A stretch of DNA of 64,000 nt from Billgrantia tianxiuensis (GCF_009834345.1 NZ_CP035042.1:3968001-4032000), one strand, 5' to 3'. Positions 43,409-53,002 are shown, numbered from the stretch's first letter. The notes: generated from the letters alone by a model not told the origin. Translations and numbers: made by a program.

Positions 43409-44251
43409 TCAGCGAATCCCCGCCCTGAGGAACGACTGCACGAACTGGCGCTGGAACAGCAGGAAGGCGACCAGCAGCGGCGCGATGCTGAGCAGCGTGG
43501 CGGCGCTGACGGTGGCCCAGTTGACGCCGGTTTCCGGCGCCGAGAAGATGCCGAGCCCCACGGTGAGCGGACGGCTCTCCACCGAGTTGGTGACCACCAG
43601 CGGCCACAGGAAGTTGTTCCAGTGGTGGCTGATCGACACCAGGCCGTAGGCCAGGTAGGTGGGCTTGGCCAAGGGCACGTAGACCTTGAGCAGGATCGCC
43701 ATCCAGCCGCAGCCCTCCACCCGGGCCGCCTCCTCCAACTCGCGGGGGATGGTCTTGAAGGTCTGTCGCAGCAGGAAGATGCCGAAGGCACTGGCCACGT
43801 AGGGCAGCCCGATACCGGTGATGGTGTCGACCAGCCCCAGGCCACTGGCGATACGGTAGTTCTCGACGATCAGCACCTCGGGAAAGACGAACAGCTGAAT
43901 TAGCACCAGCATGAACAGCGCGTCGCGGCCGGGGATGGGGAAGCGGGCGAAGGCGAAGCCCGCCAGGGTACAGACCACGAACTGCGCCAGCACCACGCCG
44001 GTGACCAGCAGGAAGGTATTGAAGTAGTAGCGGGCGAACGGCGCCTGGGCCCAGGCGTTGGCGAAGTTGTCCAGCGTCAGCGGCGCGAACAGATCGAAGC
44101 GCACCATGTAGGCCGGCGGATGAAAGGCGGCCCAGATCGCGTAGAGCAGCGGGAATATCCAGATGATGGCCAGCAGCCAGGCGGCCGTGGTCTCGAGGCT
44201 CGGCACGCGCAGGGCGAAGCGGCTGACGGCGGGGCTGATGGCTCGGTTCAT
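43409..44251 (-). CDS. Carbohydrate ABC transporter permease (CUT1, MalG/UgpE type)
   Basis: This 280-residue inner-membrane permease has six helices and the EAA loop that contacts the ATPase (PRELEEAARVEGCGWMAILL). It also has the N-terminal PLLYAIWAAFHPP pattern of MalG/UgpE proteins. It overlaps the partner permease gene by 4 bp and is last in the operon ATPase - binding protein - permease - permease. The substrate (sugar, polyol or glycerophosphodiester-like) cannot be fixed. Confidence 0.93.
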   Translation of the reverse strand: MNRAISPAVSRFALRVPSLETTAAWLLAIIWIFPLLYAIWAAFHPPAYMVRFDLFAPLTLDNFANAWAQAPFARYYFNTFLLVTGVVLAQFVVCTLAGFAFARFPIPGRDALFMLVLIQLFVFPEVLIVENYRIASGLGLVDTITGIGLPYVASAFGIFLLRQTFKTIPRELEEAARVEGCGWMAILLKVYVPLAKPTYLAYGLVSISHHWNNFLWPLVVTNSVESRPLTVGLGIFSAPETGVNWATVSAATLLSIAPLLVAFLLFQRQFVQSFLRAGIR

Positions 44252-45134
44252 TGATAGTGCGTCCTGCGATCGATCACGGTGAACTTGAGCGTGGCCACCA
44301 CCGCCAGCACCAGCAGAATCACCACGGTGATGGTGGCAGCATAGGTGCGGTCGAAGAACGAGAAGGCGTTCTCATAGACGTAGTAGAGCAGCAGGTTGGT
44401 GGCGTTGTTGGGCCCGCCCTTGGTCAGGATGAACAGGTGATCGACCACCCGCACGGCGTTGATCAGGGCATTGATCAGCACGAACAGCGTGGTCGGCATC
44501 AAGAGCGGGAAGGTCACCCGCCAGAAGAAGCTCCAGCGGCTGGTGCCCTCCAGGTCCGAGGCCTCCTTCAGCTCCGGCGGGATGCTCTGCAGCGCCGCCA
44601 GGTAGAAGATCATGAAGAAACCGGCCTCTTTCCACACCGTCATCACGATCACCGAGGTCAGCGCCACGCTGGGTCGCCCAGCCAGTTCACCCCGGAGAGC
44701 CCCAGCGCGCCGAGCAGCTTGTTGAACAGGCCGATCTGCGGCGCATAGAAGAACATCCAGATGTTGGCCGCGGCGATCATCGGCAGGATGGTCGGGGTGA
44801 AGTAGGCCATGCGCACGAAGCCGCGTCCCGGCAGGCGGGCGTTGACGAACAGCGCCATGCCCAGCGCCAGGGCGATGGAAGTGGGAATGGTGCCGAGGGC
44901 ATAGATCAGGTTGTTGCGCGCCACCCGCCAGAAGGTGCGGTCCTCCACCAGCATGGCGTAGTTCTCCAGCCCGACGAACTCCGGCGGCGCGCCGCGGAAG
45001 CCGGGCAGGAAGAAGCTGTTGATCAGCGTGGCCACGGTGGGCAGGTAGGCGAAGGTGCCGAGCAGCACCGCCGCCGGCAGCAGCAACAGCGCGCCATAGA
45101 TCTGCATGCGTCGGTCGGCATTGTGTATCAGCAT
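44248..45134 (-). pseudogene. Carbohydrate ABC transporter permease (CUT1, MalF/UgpA type), single-base frameshift
   Basis: The gene starts at 45134 (MLIHNADRRMQIYGALLLLP) and is open to VNWLGDPAWR, where a stop appears. One additional base in the G run 44671-44673 changes this to WLGDPSVALTSVIVMTVWKE and gives a 295-residue permease. The EAA loop SIPPELKEASDLEGTSRWSF lies after the break, and the six-helix topology is otherwise intact. The 4-bp coupling with the next permease is retained. The break is most easily explained as a missing base in the assembly. If genuine, the ABC carrier is inactive. Confidence 0.88.
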
Positions 45135-45180
45135 GACTTGCCCCTGCTTCCCTTTGCCTCTCTTTGTTGAGTCCACAAAG

Positions 45181-45402
45181 GGAAGCGCTGCACAAATAGG
45201 CGAGCGAGATGAAGCGCAAGGCGCACGGAGCACAGTACCGAGCGAAGCGACAAACAGCCGTAGGCTGGCCCCGAAGGGGCGAGAAGCCGAAGGCTGCGAG
45301 TCAACCGGAGCCTATGGGGTATAGGTGAGGATTCCGACGGTCCGACGCTTCGGCACCGCGCAACGCCGCGATTCGCTCGCGCAGCCATTTGTCAGTGTTT
45401 CC
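45181..45402. repeat. MITE-like element B (222 bp) inside the ABC operon
   Basis: The ends GGAAGCGCTGCACAAAT (45181) and ATTTGTCAGTGTTTCC (to 45402) form terminal inverted repeats like element A. The interior shares the same core (GAGCGAGATGAAGC, AAGGCGCACGGAGC, TGAGGATTCCGA) but carries an extra block of roughly 70-80 bp between about 45236 and 45306. Its right end abuts the stop codon of the binding-protein gene. Flanking tetranucleotides (AAAG, TCAG) do not match, so no clear target duplication remains. Confidence 0.78.
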
Positions 45403-46707
45403 TCAGCGGGAACGCGCGTAACGGCGCAAGGCAGCATCGGCCTCCGCCTGGGCCTGCTTGAGCGCTTCCTCCGGCGACATCTGGCCGGTCAGCGCCGCCT
45501 GCACGGCGTTGTCCAGCGCCCGGCGCACCCGCCCGCCCTGGTAGGTGGCCAGCTCCGCGGTGGCGTGTTCGAGCTGGTCGCGAGCCACCGCTGCGGGCGG
45601 GAACTCCTCGACGTAGTTGCGCAACGCCTCGGTCTCGTAGGAGGCGGGGCTCACGCCCATGTAGCCGGTCTCGATCGACCAGGCCGCGGCACGCTCGGGA
45701 TCCGTCATCCAGCGGATGAAGGTCATCGCTGCGCGCTGCTCCTCCTCGCTGCTGTCCTTGAACAGGTAGAAGTTGCCGCCGCCGGTGGGGCTGCCGCGCT
45801 GGGTGCTCATGGGTAGCATGGCCACGCCGAAGTCAAAATCGGCCTCGTTGCGCACCGCGGTGAGGTTGCCAGTGGTGTGCCACATCATGGCAGTGGCGCC
45901 CTCGATGAAGTTCTGGCGCAGCGTGCCCCACTCGATGGTGCCGTCGGGCATGGCCTGGTGATCGCGGGCGAGCGATACCCAATACTCCAGCGCCTCGATG
46001 GCGGCCGGGTCGTCGAAGTAGACCTCGGTGCCCTCCTCGTTCATCAACCGGTGGCCGTTCTGGAAGGCAAAGGCCTGGAACATCCAGTAGGGATAGCCGG
46101 TGGAGGGTACCATCACGCCCCACTGCTCTCCGCCGCTTGCCTCGCGCACCGCGGCAGCCATCTCGGCCATTTCCTCCCAGTTCTCCGGCGGCGTCTCGGG
46201 GTCGAGCCCGGCTGCCTCGAAGGCGTCCTTGTTCCAGTAGAGCACAATGGTGGAACGCTGGAACGGAATGCCGTAGGTCTGGCCGTCGATCTGGCCGTTC
46301 TCCATCAGCCCCGGATAAAAGCCATCGAGCCACTCACGCTCCTCGTCGGTCTCGATGACTTCGTCGAACGCGATGATGGCGTCCTGCTCCAGCAGGTCGA
46401 ACAGGTCGATGGAGAACAGCACCGAGAGCTGCGGTGCATTACCCGCCTCGATGGCCGACATGGCCCGTACCCGGGTATCGTCGTAGTTGCCGGCATAGAT
46501 GGCATTCACCGAGATATCGGGATGCTCGTTCTCGAACTCAGCCACCAGGCCATCGATCACGTCGGTCAGAGCCCCGCCCACGGCGATCGGGTAGTACATG
46601 GTCAGTTCAGTCTGGGCCTGGGCGGTCAGCGAGCCGCTTGCCAGCAGGCCGACCAGGGCCGTTGCGCTCAGCCGGCCACTCTTGGTGAGTGCGAAGCGTG
46701 CGTTCAT
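45403..46707 (-). CDS. ABC transporter substrate-binding protein (CUT1 family)
   Basis: This 434-residue periplasmic sugar-type binding protein has a signal peptide (residues 1-32, ending TAQAQTELT). It has family segments such as LVAEFENEHPDISVNAIYAG, MENGQIDGQTYGIPFQRSTI, VLYWNKDAFEAAGLDPETPP and FIEGATAMMWHTTGNLTAV. It resembles UgpB-like receptors more than maltose-binding protein. CAGGAG lies 8 nt upstream, and the ATG overlaps the ATPase stop (ATGA). Its last codon touches a MITE-like repeat. Confidence 0.93.
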   Translation of the reverse strand: MNARFALTKSGRLSATALVGLLASGSLTAQAQTELTMYYPIAVGGALTDVIDGLVAEFENEHPDISVNAIYAGNYDDTRVRAMSAIEAGNAPQLSVLFSIDLFDLLEQDAIIAFDEVIETDEEREWLDGFYPGLMENGQIDGQTYGIPFQRSTIVLYWNKDAFEAAGLDPETPPENWEEMAEMAAAVREASGGEQWGVMVPSTGYPYWMFQAFAFQNGHRLMNEEGTEVYFDDPAAIEALEYWVSLARDHQAMPDGTIEWGTLRQNFIEGATAMMWHTTGNLTAVRNEADFDFGVAMLPMSTQRGSPTGGGNFYLFKDSSEEEQRAAMTFIRWMTDPERAAAWSIETGYMGVSPASYETEALRNYVEEFPPAAVARDQLEHATAELATYQGGRVRRALDNAVQAALTGQMSPEEALKQAQAEADAALRRYARSR

Positions 46708-47999
46708 CGGTTCACTCCTGAAGAGTCGTTCCCTACGTGGTTGGACGAGGCTCGGGCCTCGTTGTCTTGCAATGACGCATGCGCCGCGGTGGAAAAGCCC
46801 GGCTCGAAGCGACGACGTCCGGGAGGCGCGGCAAGGTCGTGCCCCACAATCGCCAGCCGCCGCCCATCGCCTGCGTCGAAGAAATGCGCCGCCTCGCGCC
46901 GCCACTGTAGCCGGCACGCCGAACCGGCTGCGACGGTCGGCTTGCCGTCGAGCCGCGCACGCAGCTGCTGGCTGCCGACCTTGAGCCGTACGATGCTGTC
47001 GGCACCGAGGTATTCGGCGTCGACCACCTCGGCGGGCACGCCGTGGGCGTCGGCCGACAGCAGGCGAATCTCCTCGGGGCGCACGCCCAGCCAGTGGCCC
47101 TTGGCTTCGTGAGCCGCCACGCTGCAGTGAGGCTCGCCTTCGATCACCGCACCGTCGGCGGCAGCGGCGAGCGTCACCAGGTTCATCGCCGGGCTGCCAA
47201 TGAAACCGGCGGCGAACGCCGTCGCCGGCTTGGCATAGAGCTCTTCAGGCGTACCGTCCTGCACGATGCCGCCGTCCTGCATCAGGATCACCCGATCGCC
47301 CATGCTCATCGCCTCCACCTGATCATGGGTGACGTAGATTACCGTCATACCGAGACGCTGTTGCAACGCTTTGATCTCGCGGCGCATCTCGCCGCGCAGG
47401 CGGGCATCGAGGTTGGAGAGCGGCTCGTCCATCAGGCAGATGGGGTGTTCGGAGATGATCGCCCGGGCCAGGGCAACCCGCTGGCGCTGGCCGCCGGAGA
47501 GCTGCGCCGGCTTGCGTTCAAGATAAGCTTCGAGATCGACCAGTTGGGCCACCCGCGCCAGCCGCTCGCACCGCTCGGCCTTGGGCACCTTGCGGCTGCG
47601 CAGGCCGAAGACGATGTTGTCGGCCACGCTGAGGTGGGGAAACAGCGCGTAGGACTGGAACACCATGCTGATGCCCCGGTCGCCAGGCGGCAGGTGGGTA
47701 ACGTCGCGCTCGCCGATGTGGATACGTCCGGCACTAGCCTGTTCGAGACCGGCGATCATGCGCAGTGTGGTCGACTTGCCACAGCCCGAGGGGCCGAGCA
47801 GGATGACGAACTCGCCCGGCGCCACGTCGAAGCCGATGCTGTCGACGGCCACGGTCTCGCCCCAGCGTTTGCTGACGCTCTCGAGCCGGATTTGCTGACG
47901 GTTCCTCAGGTCGACATGCGAGCCTTGGCGTCGCTGATTGTTATTGTCTGGGTTCATGCTGCGTCCGCGTTGCCCGTGAAGGCGTGACATGGCTGTCAT
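46704..47999 (-). CDS. Carbohydrate ABC transporter ATP-binding protein (UgpC/MalK type)
   Basis: This 431-residue ATPase has Walker A GPSGCGKSTT, Q-loop MVFQSYALFPHLSV, signature LSGGQRQRVALARA, Walker B ICLMDEPLSNLD and the His-loop YVTHDQVEAMSM. A C-terminal TOBE/regulatory domain (about 270-380) follows. The last 40 residues (PPGRRRFEPGFSTAAHASLQ onward) are unusual for the family and may be a read-through tail. GGGAG 5 nt upstream supports the start at 47999; ATG 47957 is an alternative. It is first in the ABC operon. Confidence 0.93.
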   Translation of the reverse strand: MTAMSRLHGQRGRSMNPDNNNQRRQGSHVDLRNRQQIRLESVSKRWGETVAVDSIGFDVAPGEFVILLGPSGCGKSTTLRMIAGLEQASAGRIHIGERDVTHLPPGDRGISMVFQSYALFPHLSVADNIVFGLRSRKVPKAERCERLARVAQLVDLEAYLERKPAQLSGGQRQRVALARAIISEHPICLMDEPLSNLDARLRGEMRREIKALQQRLGMTVIYVTHDQVEAMSMGDRVILMQDGGIVQDGTPEELYAKPATAFAAGFIGSPAMNLVTLAAAADGAVIEGEPHCSVAAHEAKGHWLGVRPEEIRLLSADAHGVPAEVVDAEYLGADSIVRLKVGSQQLRARLDGKPTVAAGSACRLQWRREAAHFFDAGDGRRLAIVGHDLAAPPGRRRFEPGFSTAAHASLQDNEARASSNHVGNDSSGVNR

Positions 48000-48161
48000 C
48001 GATTCTCCCGAACTCAGCGTAGCCGGTAATTCGACAATTTGCGGTCATCCTGGCGCCTTTCGATGACGCAGCGATGACGGAATGACGACCGATGGCGACG
48101 TCCTGGCGGCCCTTACCGCATGCTAGAATGGCAGCTTTCCCCTGATCAGGAACCGAGCGCA

Positions 48162-49733
48162 ATGTCCCTTGACGACCTGCATCTCAATCTCCGCAACCTG
48201 ACGCAGGACGATTACCCTCAGCTCAAGCAGCTGATGGATGCCGTCTACGACGACATCGGTGGCGCCTGGCCGCAGCATTCCATCGACCGGCTGATCCAGG
48301 AGTTCCCCGACGGCCAGATCGCCATTGAGGACGACGAGCGGCTGGTGGGCGTGGCGCTGACCGTGCGGGTCGACTACGACGAGTTCTCCAATCCGCACAA
48401 GTACGACGACCTGGTGGGCAACCGCGAGATTATCCTCAACGACCCCGAAGGCGACGCCATGTACGGGCTGGACGTGCTGATCCATCCTGACTATCGCGGC
48501 TACCGCCTGGGCCGGCGCCTCTACGAAGCGCGCAAGGAGCTGTGCCGCTCGCTCAACCTGCGGGCGATACTGGCCGGAGGACGTATTCCCCAGTACCACG
48601 AACACGCCGGAGAGCTGTCGCCCACCGAGTACATCGACCAGGTGGCACGCAAGGCGATCTACGACCCGATCCTGTCGTTCCAGCTGGCCAACGACTTCCA
48701 GGTCAAGCGGCTATTGCGCAAGTATCTGCCCGAAGATGAGAAATCCCAGGGTTACGCCACTCTGCTGGAGTGGAACAACATCCTCTATGAACCCGCCGAG
48801 CGGGTACTGGAGAACCGCCCCACCCAGGTGCGCGTGGGGGCGGTGCAGTGGCAGATGCGCGAGTGCGCTTCGGTTGAGTCGGTGCTGCAGCAGGTGGAGT
48901 ACTTCGTCGACGCCATCTCCAGCTACCAGAGCGATTTCGCCGTCTTCCCGGAGCTGTTCAATGCACCGCTGATGGGCCTGCAGGACCGCGCCACCCAGCA
49001 GGACCAGCTCGCTGCCATTCGCTACTTGGCCGGTTTCACCGAGCAGTTCAAGACCGAGATATCGCGCATGGCGGTCTCCTACAACATCAACATTATTGCC
49101 GGCTCGATGATCGAGGAGCGTGAGGACGGTCGGCTCTACAACGTCAGCTACCTGTGCCACCGCGACGGCCACGTGGAGCACCAGTCGAAGCTCCACATCA
49201 CCCCCCAGGAGCGCCGCGAGTGGGTGATCGAGGGCGGCGACGAGCTGCGCGTGTTCGAGACCGATGCCGGACGCATCGGCATCCTGATCTGCTATGACGT
49301 GGAGTTCCCCGAACTCGGCCGACTGCTGGCCGACCAGGACATGGATATCCTGTTCGTGCCGTTCTGGACCGATACCAAGAACGGCTACCTGCGGGTGCGC
49401 CACTGCGCCCAGGCAAGGGCCATCGAGAACGAATGCTACGTGGTGCTGTGCGGCAGCGTGGGCAACGTGCCGTCGATCCGTAACCTGGACATCCAGTACG
49501 CCCAGTCGGCGGTGTTCTCGCCCTCGGACTTCGCCTTCCCTCACGACGCAGTGCTCTCCGAGACCACGCCCAACACCGAGATGGTGATCTTCTCCGACCT
49601 CGACCTCACCCGCCTCACCGTGGTGCGCGCCGAGGGCTCGGTGACCAACCTCAAGGATCGGCGCAAGGATCTGTTCGACCTGCGCTGGCGCGATTGGTCG
49701 TGGAAGTCCGGCGCACGGCAGGAAGAGAGCTGA
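48162..49733 (+). CDS. GNAT acetyltransferase-nitrilase fusion protein
   Basis: This 523-residue two-domain protein has an N-terminal GNAT domain (about 10-190; acetyl-CoA loop HPDYRGYRLGRRLYEARKEL) and a C-terminal carbon-nitrogen hydrolase domain (about 225-500). The latter shows the full Glu-Lys-Cys triad: VFPELFNAP, SKLHITPQERREW and GILICYDVEFPEL. Proteins with this architecture are widespread but poorly characterised. The sequence suggests acyl transfer combined with amide hydrolysis of a small metabolite. The start at 48162 is preceded by AGGA; mtfA follows after 4 bp. Confidence 0.92.
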   Translation: MSLDDLHLNLRNLTQDDYPQLKQLMDAVYDDIGGAWPQHSIDRLIQEFPDGQIAIEDDERLVGVALTVRVDYDEFSNPHKYDDLVGNREIILNDPEGDAMYGLDVLIHPDYRGYRLGRRLYEARKELCRSLNLRAILAGGRIPQYHEHAGELSPTEYIDQVARKAIYDPILSFQLANDFQVKRLLRKYLPEDEKSQGYATLLEWNNILYEPAERVLENRPTQVRVGAVQWQMRECASVESVLQQVEYFVDAISSYQSDFAVFPELFNAPLMGLQDRATQQDQLAAIRYLAGFTEQFKTEISRMAVSYNINIIAGSMIEEREDGRLYNVSYLCHRDGHVEHQSKLHITPQERREWVIEGGDELRVFETDAGRIGILICYDVEFPELGRLLADQDMDILFVPFWTDTKNGYLRVRHCAQARAIENECYVVLCGSVGNVPSIRNLDIQYAQSAVFSPSDFAFPHDAVLSETTPNTEMVIFSDLDLTRLTVVRAEGSVTNLKDRRKDLFDLRWRDWSWKSGARQEES

Positions 49734-49737
49734 GGCC

Positions 49738-50556
49738 ATGCTTGGTCGCCTGCGCCGCTGGCGGGTCGAGCGCTTCGAGGCCCGCCACCCGTTCCCGGCG
49801 GATGCCTGGGCCGAAGCCCGCTCGCGCCTGCCGCTGTTGGCCGTCCTCGGCGACGACGAGGCCGAGCGCCTCGGGCGTCGCGCGTGGCGGTTCCTGCATA
49901 CCAAGCGCCTGAGCATGCACCCCGACCTGGCCGCGAGCACACCGTTCGACGAGCCCGCGCAGCTCGCCCTGGCCGCCCAGGCCTGCCTGCTGACGCTGAG
50001 CTGGTCGGAAGACGACCACGACGAGGCGTTCAGCGGCTTTCACGAAATCCTGATCCTGCCCGACGCTTTCCACCGTCAGGTGGAGGAGATGGACGAATTC
50101 GGCGTGATGCACGCCTACGAGGACGAGCGGGCGGGAGAGACCTCGCATCAGGGCCCGGTGGTGGTAGCCTTTCCCGACCTGATGGAGAGCGGCGACTTCA
50201 CCGGCTTCAACGTGGTGATCCACGAGCTCGCCCACAAGCTCGACATGGGCAACTCACTCGACGTCGACGGTTTCCCGCCGCTGCCACGCGACCTGGACCC
50301 GAAGGAGTGGCACCGCGTATTCACCGCAGTGTGGGATGACTTGCAGGCGCACCTCAAGCGAGGTGAGGAGCCACCCATCGACGACTACGCTGCCACCCAT
50401 CCCGGCGAGTGCTTCGCGGTGTGCTGCGAATACTTCTTTTCTGCCCCCGACGTGCTCAGCGGCGCCTACCCCGATCTCTACGAGCTACTCACGCACTACT
50501 TCCGCCAGGACCCGCTGCGCCGCCTGCCCGAAGCCGGCGCCACCACGCACGCCTGA
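49738..50556 (+). CDS. mtfA: MtfA-type zinc metallopeptidase (M90)
   Basis: This 272-residue cytoplasmic peptidase of the MtfA family has the zinc motif HELAHKLDM (HExxH, about residue 160) and a downstream metal-ligand glutamate region (ECFAVCCEYFFSAPDVL). In E. coli MtfA binds the glucose repressor Mlc. The family's IHELAHKLDMGNSLDVDGFP block is fully conserved. It begins 4 bp after the GNAT-nitrilase gene, and its stop is 2 bp from the convergent dehydrogenase stop. Confidence 0.93.
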   Translation: MLGRLRRWRVERFEARHPFPADAWAEARSRLPLLAVLGDDEAERLGRRAWRFLHTKRLSMHPDLAASTPFDEPAQLALAAQACLLTLSWSEDDHDEAFSGFHEILILPDAFHRQVEEMDEFGVMHAYEDERAGETSHQGPVVVAFPDLMESGDFTGFNVVIHELAHKLDMGNSLDVDGFPPLPRDLDPKEWHRVFTAVWDDLQAHLKRGEEPPIDDYAATHPGECFAVCCEYFFSAPDVLSGAYPDLYELLTHYFRQDPLRRLPEAGATTHA

Positions 50557-50558
50557 GT

Positions 50559-51440
50559 TCATTTTCCCTCCAGCAGGCTGATCAGCTCCGGCACCGGCCG
50601 CTCGGCATGACCGGCATCGCTGGCTTGCCGGTAGAGTGTGAGCACCGCTTCCGCCACGCCATGCTCGGCGGCGAGATCCTCGGTCATGGTGCGGTAGTAG
50701 CCGATGTCCTTGAGCGCATTGGCCACGCTGAAGCGAAACCCCGAGGGATCGTCGGCTTCGATGTAGGGGCGCAGCCGCTCGAGCACCACCCCACCACCGC
50801 CGCCCTTGCCCAGTACGTCGAGCAGGGCTGCATCGTCGATGCCGGCTCGGCGCGAGGCCGCCGCGGCCTCAGCCAATACCGCGGTGAAGCCCAGCGAGAC
50901 AAAGTTGTGCAACAGCTTCAGGGTATGGCCCGCTCCTACCGGCCCGGCGTGGGCGATGTTCTCGGCGAAGCATTCGAGTAGCGGGCGCACTTCGGCGAAC
51001 AGCGCCTCGGACGCGCCGACGATCAAGTTCAGCCGCCCCTCCTCGGCTTCCTTGGGCGTGCGGGTCATGGCAGCGTCCATGAAACGCCCGCCCGCCGCTT
51101 CCACTCGGGCGGCAACCCGTTCGGTGGAGCTCGGCAGCGCCGTGGAGCAGTCGATCACTACCGTTCCGGGCGCAAGCCCTTCGAGCACGCCGCCCGGCTC
51201 GAACAGCACCGCCTCCACCTGGGGCGAGCCGGTCACGCACAGGATCACCACCTCGGCGGCCTCGGCCACCTCGCGTCCGCTGCTCTTGGCCCCCGCACCG
51301 GCGTCGAGCAGGTCCTCCACCGGCTGGTTGCCCGGGTGATCCAGGAAGCACAGTGCATGCCTTCCGCGCAGAATATTGGCGGCGATGCCATGCCCCATCA
51401 GGCCGACCCCGATCAGGCCTACCTTGCGTGATTGCTTCAT
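50559..51440 (-). CDS. NAD(P)-dependent beta-hydroxyacid dehydrogenase (tetronate operon)
   Basis: This 293-residue protein of the 3-hydroxyisobutyrate dehydrogenase family has Rossmann motif VGLIGVGLMGHGIA near residue 6 and catalytic lysine in AGHTLKLLHNFVS. The substrate-loop motif, DAPVSGG in most members, reads DAAMTRTPKEAEEGRLNLIV, as in a divergent subgroup, so substrate preference probably differs from the two other family members here (17477 and 59666). It is last in the tetronate operon, 46 bp after the aldehyde dehydrogenase. GAGGAG supports the start at 51440. Reduction of a semialdehyde is plausible. Confidence 0.87.
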   Translation of the reverse strand: MKQSRKVGLIGVGLMGHGIAANILRGRHALCFLDHPGNQPVEDLLDAGAGAKSSGREVAEAAEVVILCVTGSPQVEAVLFEPGGVLEGLAPGTVVIDCSTALPSSTERVAARVEAAGGRFMDAAMTRTPKEAEEGRLNLIVGASEALFAEVRPLLECFAENIAHAGPVGAGHTLKLLHNFVSLGFTAVLAEAAAASRRAGIDDAALLDVLGKGGGGGVVLERLRPYIEADDPSGFRFSVANALKDIGYYRTMTEDLAAEHGVAEAVLTLYRQASDAGHAERPVPELISLLEGK

Positions 51441-51486
51441 GCCACTTCTCCTCTTCACCGATGTCTCGTTGCTGACCGCTTTCGGA

Positions 51487-52947
51487 TCATCCGTGCTTCA
51501 GTGCCACGGTCTTCAGTCGCGTATAGCTGCGCAACCCTTCGAAGCCCTTCTCGCGACCGTGTCCGGAGCGCCCCACGCCGCCGAACGGCAGCTCGATGCC
51601 GCCGCCCGCACCATAGTTGTTGATGAATACCTGGCCGCTGCGAATGCCTTTGGCCAGGCGCAGCTGACGGCCGCCGTCGCGGGTCCAGACACCGGCACAC
51701 AGACCGAAGTCGGTGGCATTGGCCAGCCGCAGCGCCTCGGCTTCGTCTTGGAAGACCTGCACCGCCAGCACGGGGCCGAACAGCTCTTCGCGCAACACGG
51801 CATGGCCAGCGGGTATGTCGGTAAGCAACTGTGGCACGACGAAGTGACCGCCGCTCGGTGCTCCTGCGGCCAGTTGCCCCTTGGCTGCCACCCGCACACC
51901 ATCGGCCTGGGCGGCTTCCAGGCTCGCCTCCAGCCGGGTCTTCTGGCGGGCGTTGATCAACGGCCCGCAGTCGGCATCCGCCTCGCCGGCAGCGCAGCGC
52001 AGCGTCGAGAAACGTTCGACCAGTGCTCCCAGCACTGCCTCGGCGCAGCTCGCCTCCACCAGCAGGCGGCTGCCGGCCGAGCAAGTCTGGCCGGCGTTCT
52101 GCACGATACCGCGCACTACCGCTTCCAGCGCGGCCTCGAGGTCGGCATCGGCAAAAACGATCTGCGGCGACTTGCCGCCCAGCTCCAGCGTCACCGGCAC
52201 ATGGTGCGCCGCCGCGGCCTGAGCCACGTGGGTACCCGTCTCGGGCGAGCCGGTGAACGAGAGGTGGTCGATGGCCGGATGCGATGCCAGGGCCGCCCCC
52301 GCTTCACGCCCCAGCCCCGGCACCACGTTCAGCACGCCGGGCGGCAGGCCGTTCTCCTGGGCCAGCTGGGCCAGCCGCAGCACGCTCAAACAGGCGTCTT
52401 CGGCGGGCTTGAGCACCACGGTGTTGCCGGTGGCAAGGGCCGCCGCTACACAGCGACCGAAGATCTGCGCCGGGTAGTTCCAGGGAATGATCTGGGCGCA
52501 TACACCATAGGGTTCGCGCAGGGTCAGCACGGCGAACCCCTCGTCGAACGGGATCGTCTCGCCGTGCAGTTTGTCGGCTCCGCCGCCATAGAAGCGGAAA
52601 TAGCGGGCACAGGCGGCGATATCGCCGCGTGCCTGGGTCATCGGCTTGCCGGTGTCGGCGCATTCCAGTACCGCCAGGTTGTCGCGGTCGGCGTCGATGG
52701 CGTCGGCGAAGGCCAGCAGCCACTCGCCACGATGCCGGGCCGTCCAGCGGGCCCAATCGCCTACGCTGCCGGCGAAAGCGCGTCTCGCGGCATCCACCGC
52801 GACCATGACCTCCTCGGTCTGGCAGCGGGCGATCTGCGCAATGGTCTGGCCACTGGAGGGCGTCTGCACCTCCAGCAGTGCCTGGGTCGGCACCCATTCG
52901 CCGCCGATCAGGGCGTCGCTCGGGGGGGGTACGGGCAGAGCTGTCAT
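51487..52947 (-). CDS. Aldehyde dehydrogenase family protein
   Basis: This 486-residue NAD(P)-dependent aldehyde dehydrogenase has the cofactor segment QIIPWNYPAQIFGRCVAAAL, FTGSPETGTHVAQAA, catalytic Glu in TLELGGKSPQIVF and catalytic Cys in VQNAGQTCSAGSRLLV. AGGAGG lies 6 nt upstream, and the leader carries the ACAACGACAA-type repeat. It sits between TRAP dctM and the terminal dehydrogenase of the tetronate operon. It may oxidise glycolaldehyde, a tetrose or a semialdehyde formed in the pathway; the sequence does not tell which. Confidence 0.92.
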   Translation of the reverse strand: MTALPVPPPSDALIGGEWVPTQALLEVQTPSSGQTIAQIARCQTEEVMVAVDAARRAFAGSVGDWARWTARHRGEWLLAFADAIDADRDNLAVLECADTGKPMTQARGDIAACARYFRFYGGGADKLHGETIPFDEGFAVLTLREPYGVCAQIIPWNYPAQIFGRCVAAALATGNTVVLKPAEDACLSVLRLAQLAQENGLPPGVLNVVPGLGREAGAALASHPAIDHLSFTGSPETGTHVAQAAAAHHVPVTLELGGKSPQIVFADADLEAALEAVVRGIVQNAGQTCSAGSRLLVEASCAEAVLGALVERFSTLRCAAGEADADCGPLINARQKTRLEASLEAAQADGVRVAAKGQLAAGAPSGGHFVVPQLLTDIPAGHAVLREELFGPVLAVQVFQDEAEALRLANATDFGLCAGVWTRDGGRQLRLAKGIRSGQVFINNYGAGGGIELPFGGVGRSGHGREKGFEGLRSYTRLKTVALKHG

Positions 52948-53002
52948 GTTTCCTCCTTGTCTCTTGTCGTTGTCGTTCCTCGAGCGAAGCCTCGTTTCTT
53001 CG

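Noticed and set aside
45135..45233. Short frame extending the ABC permease upstream (MLRAPCASSRS...)
   Set aside because: It lies in the MITE-like element and a similar frame occurs at element A; it is repeat sequence and not permease.
52922..52929. Run of eight G in the aldehyde dehydrogenase gene as another frameshift
   Set aside because: The frame is intact through it (PVPPPSDALIGG), so the run length is consistent with a working gene.
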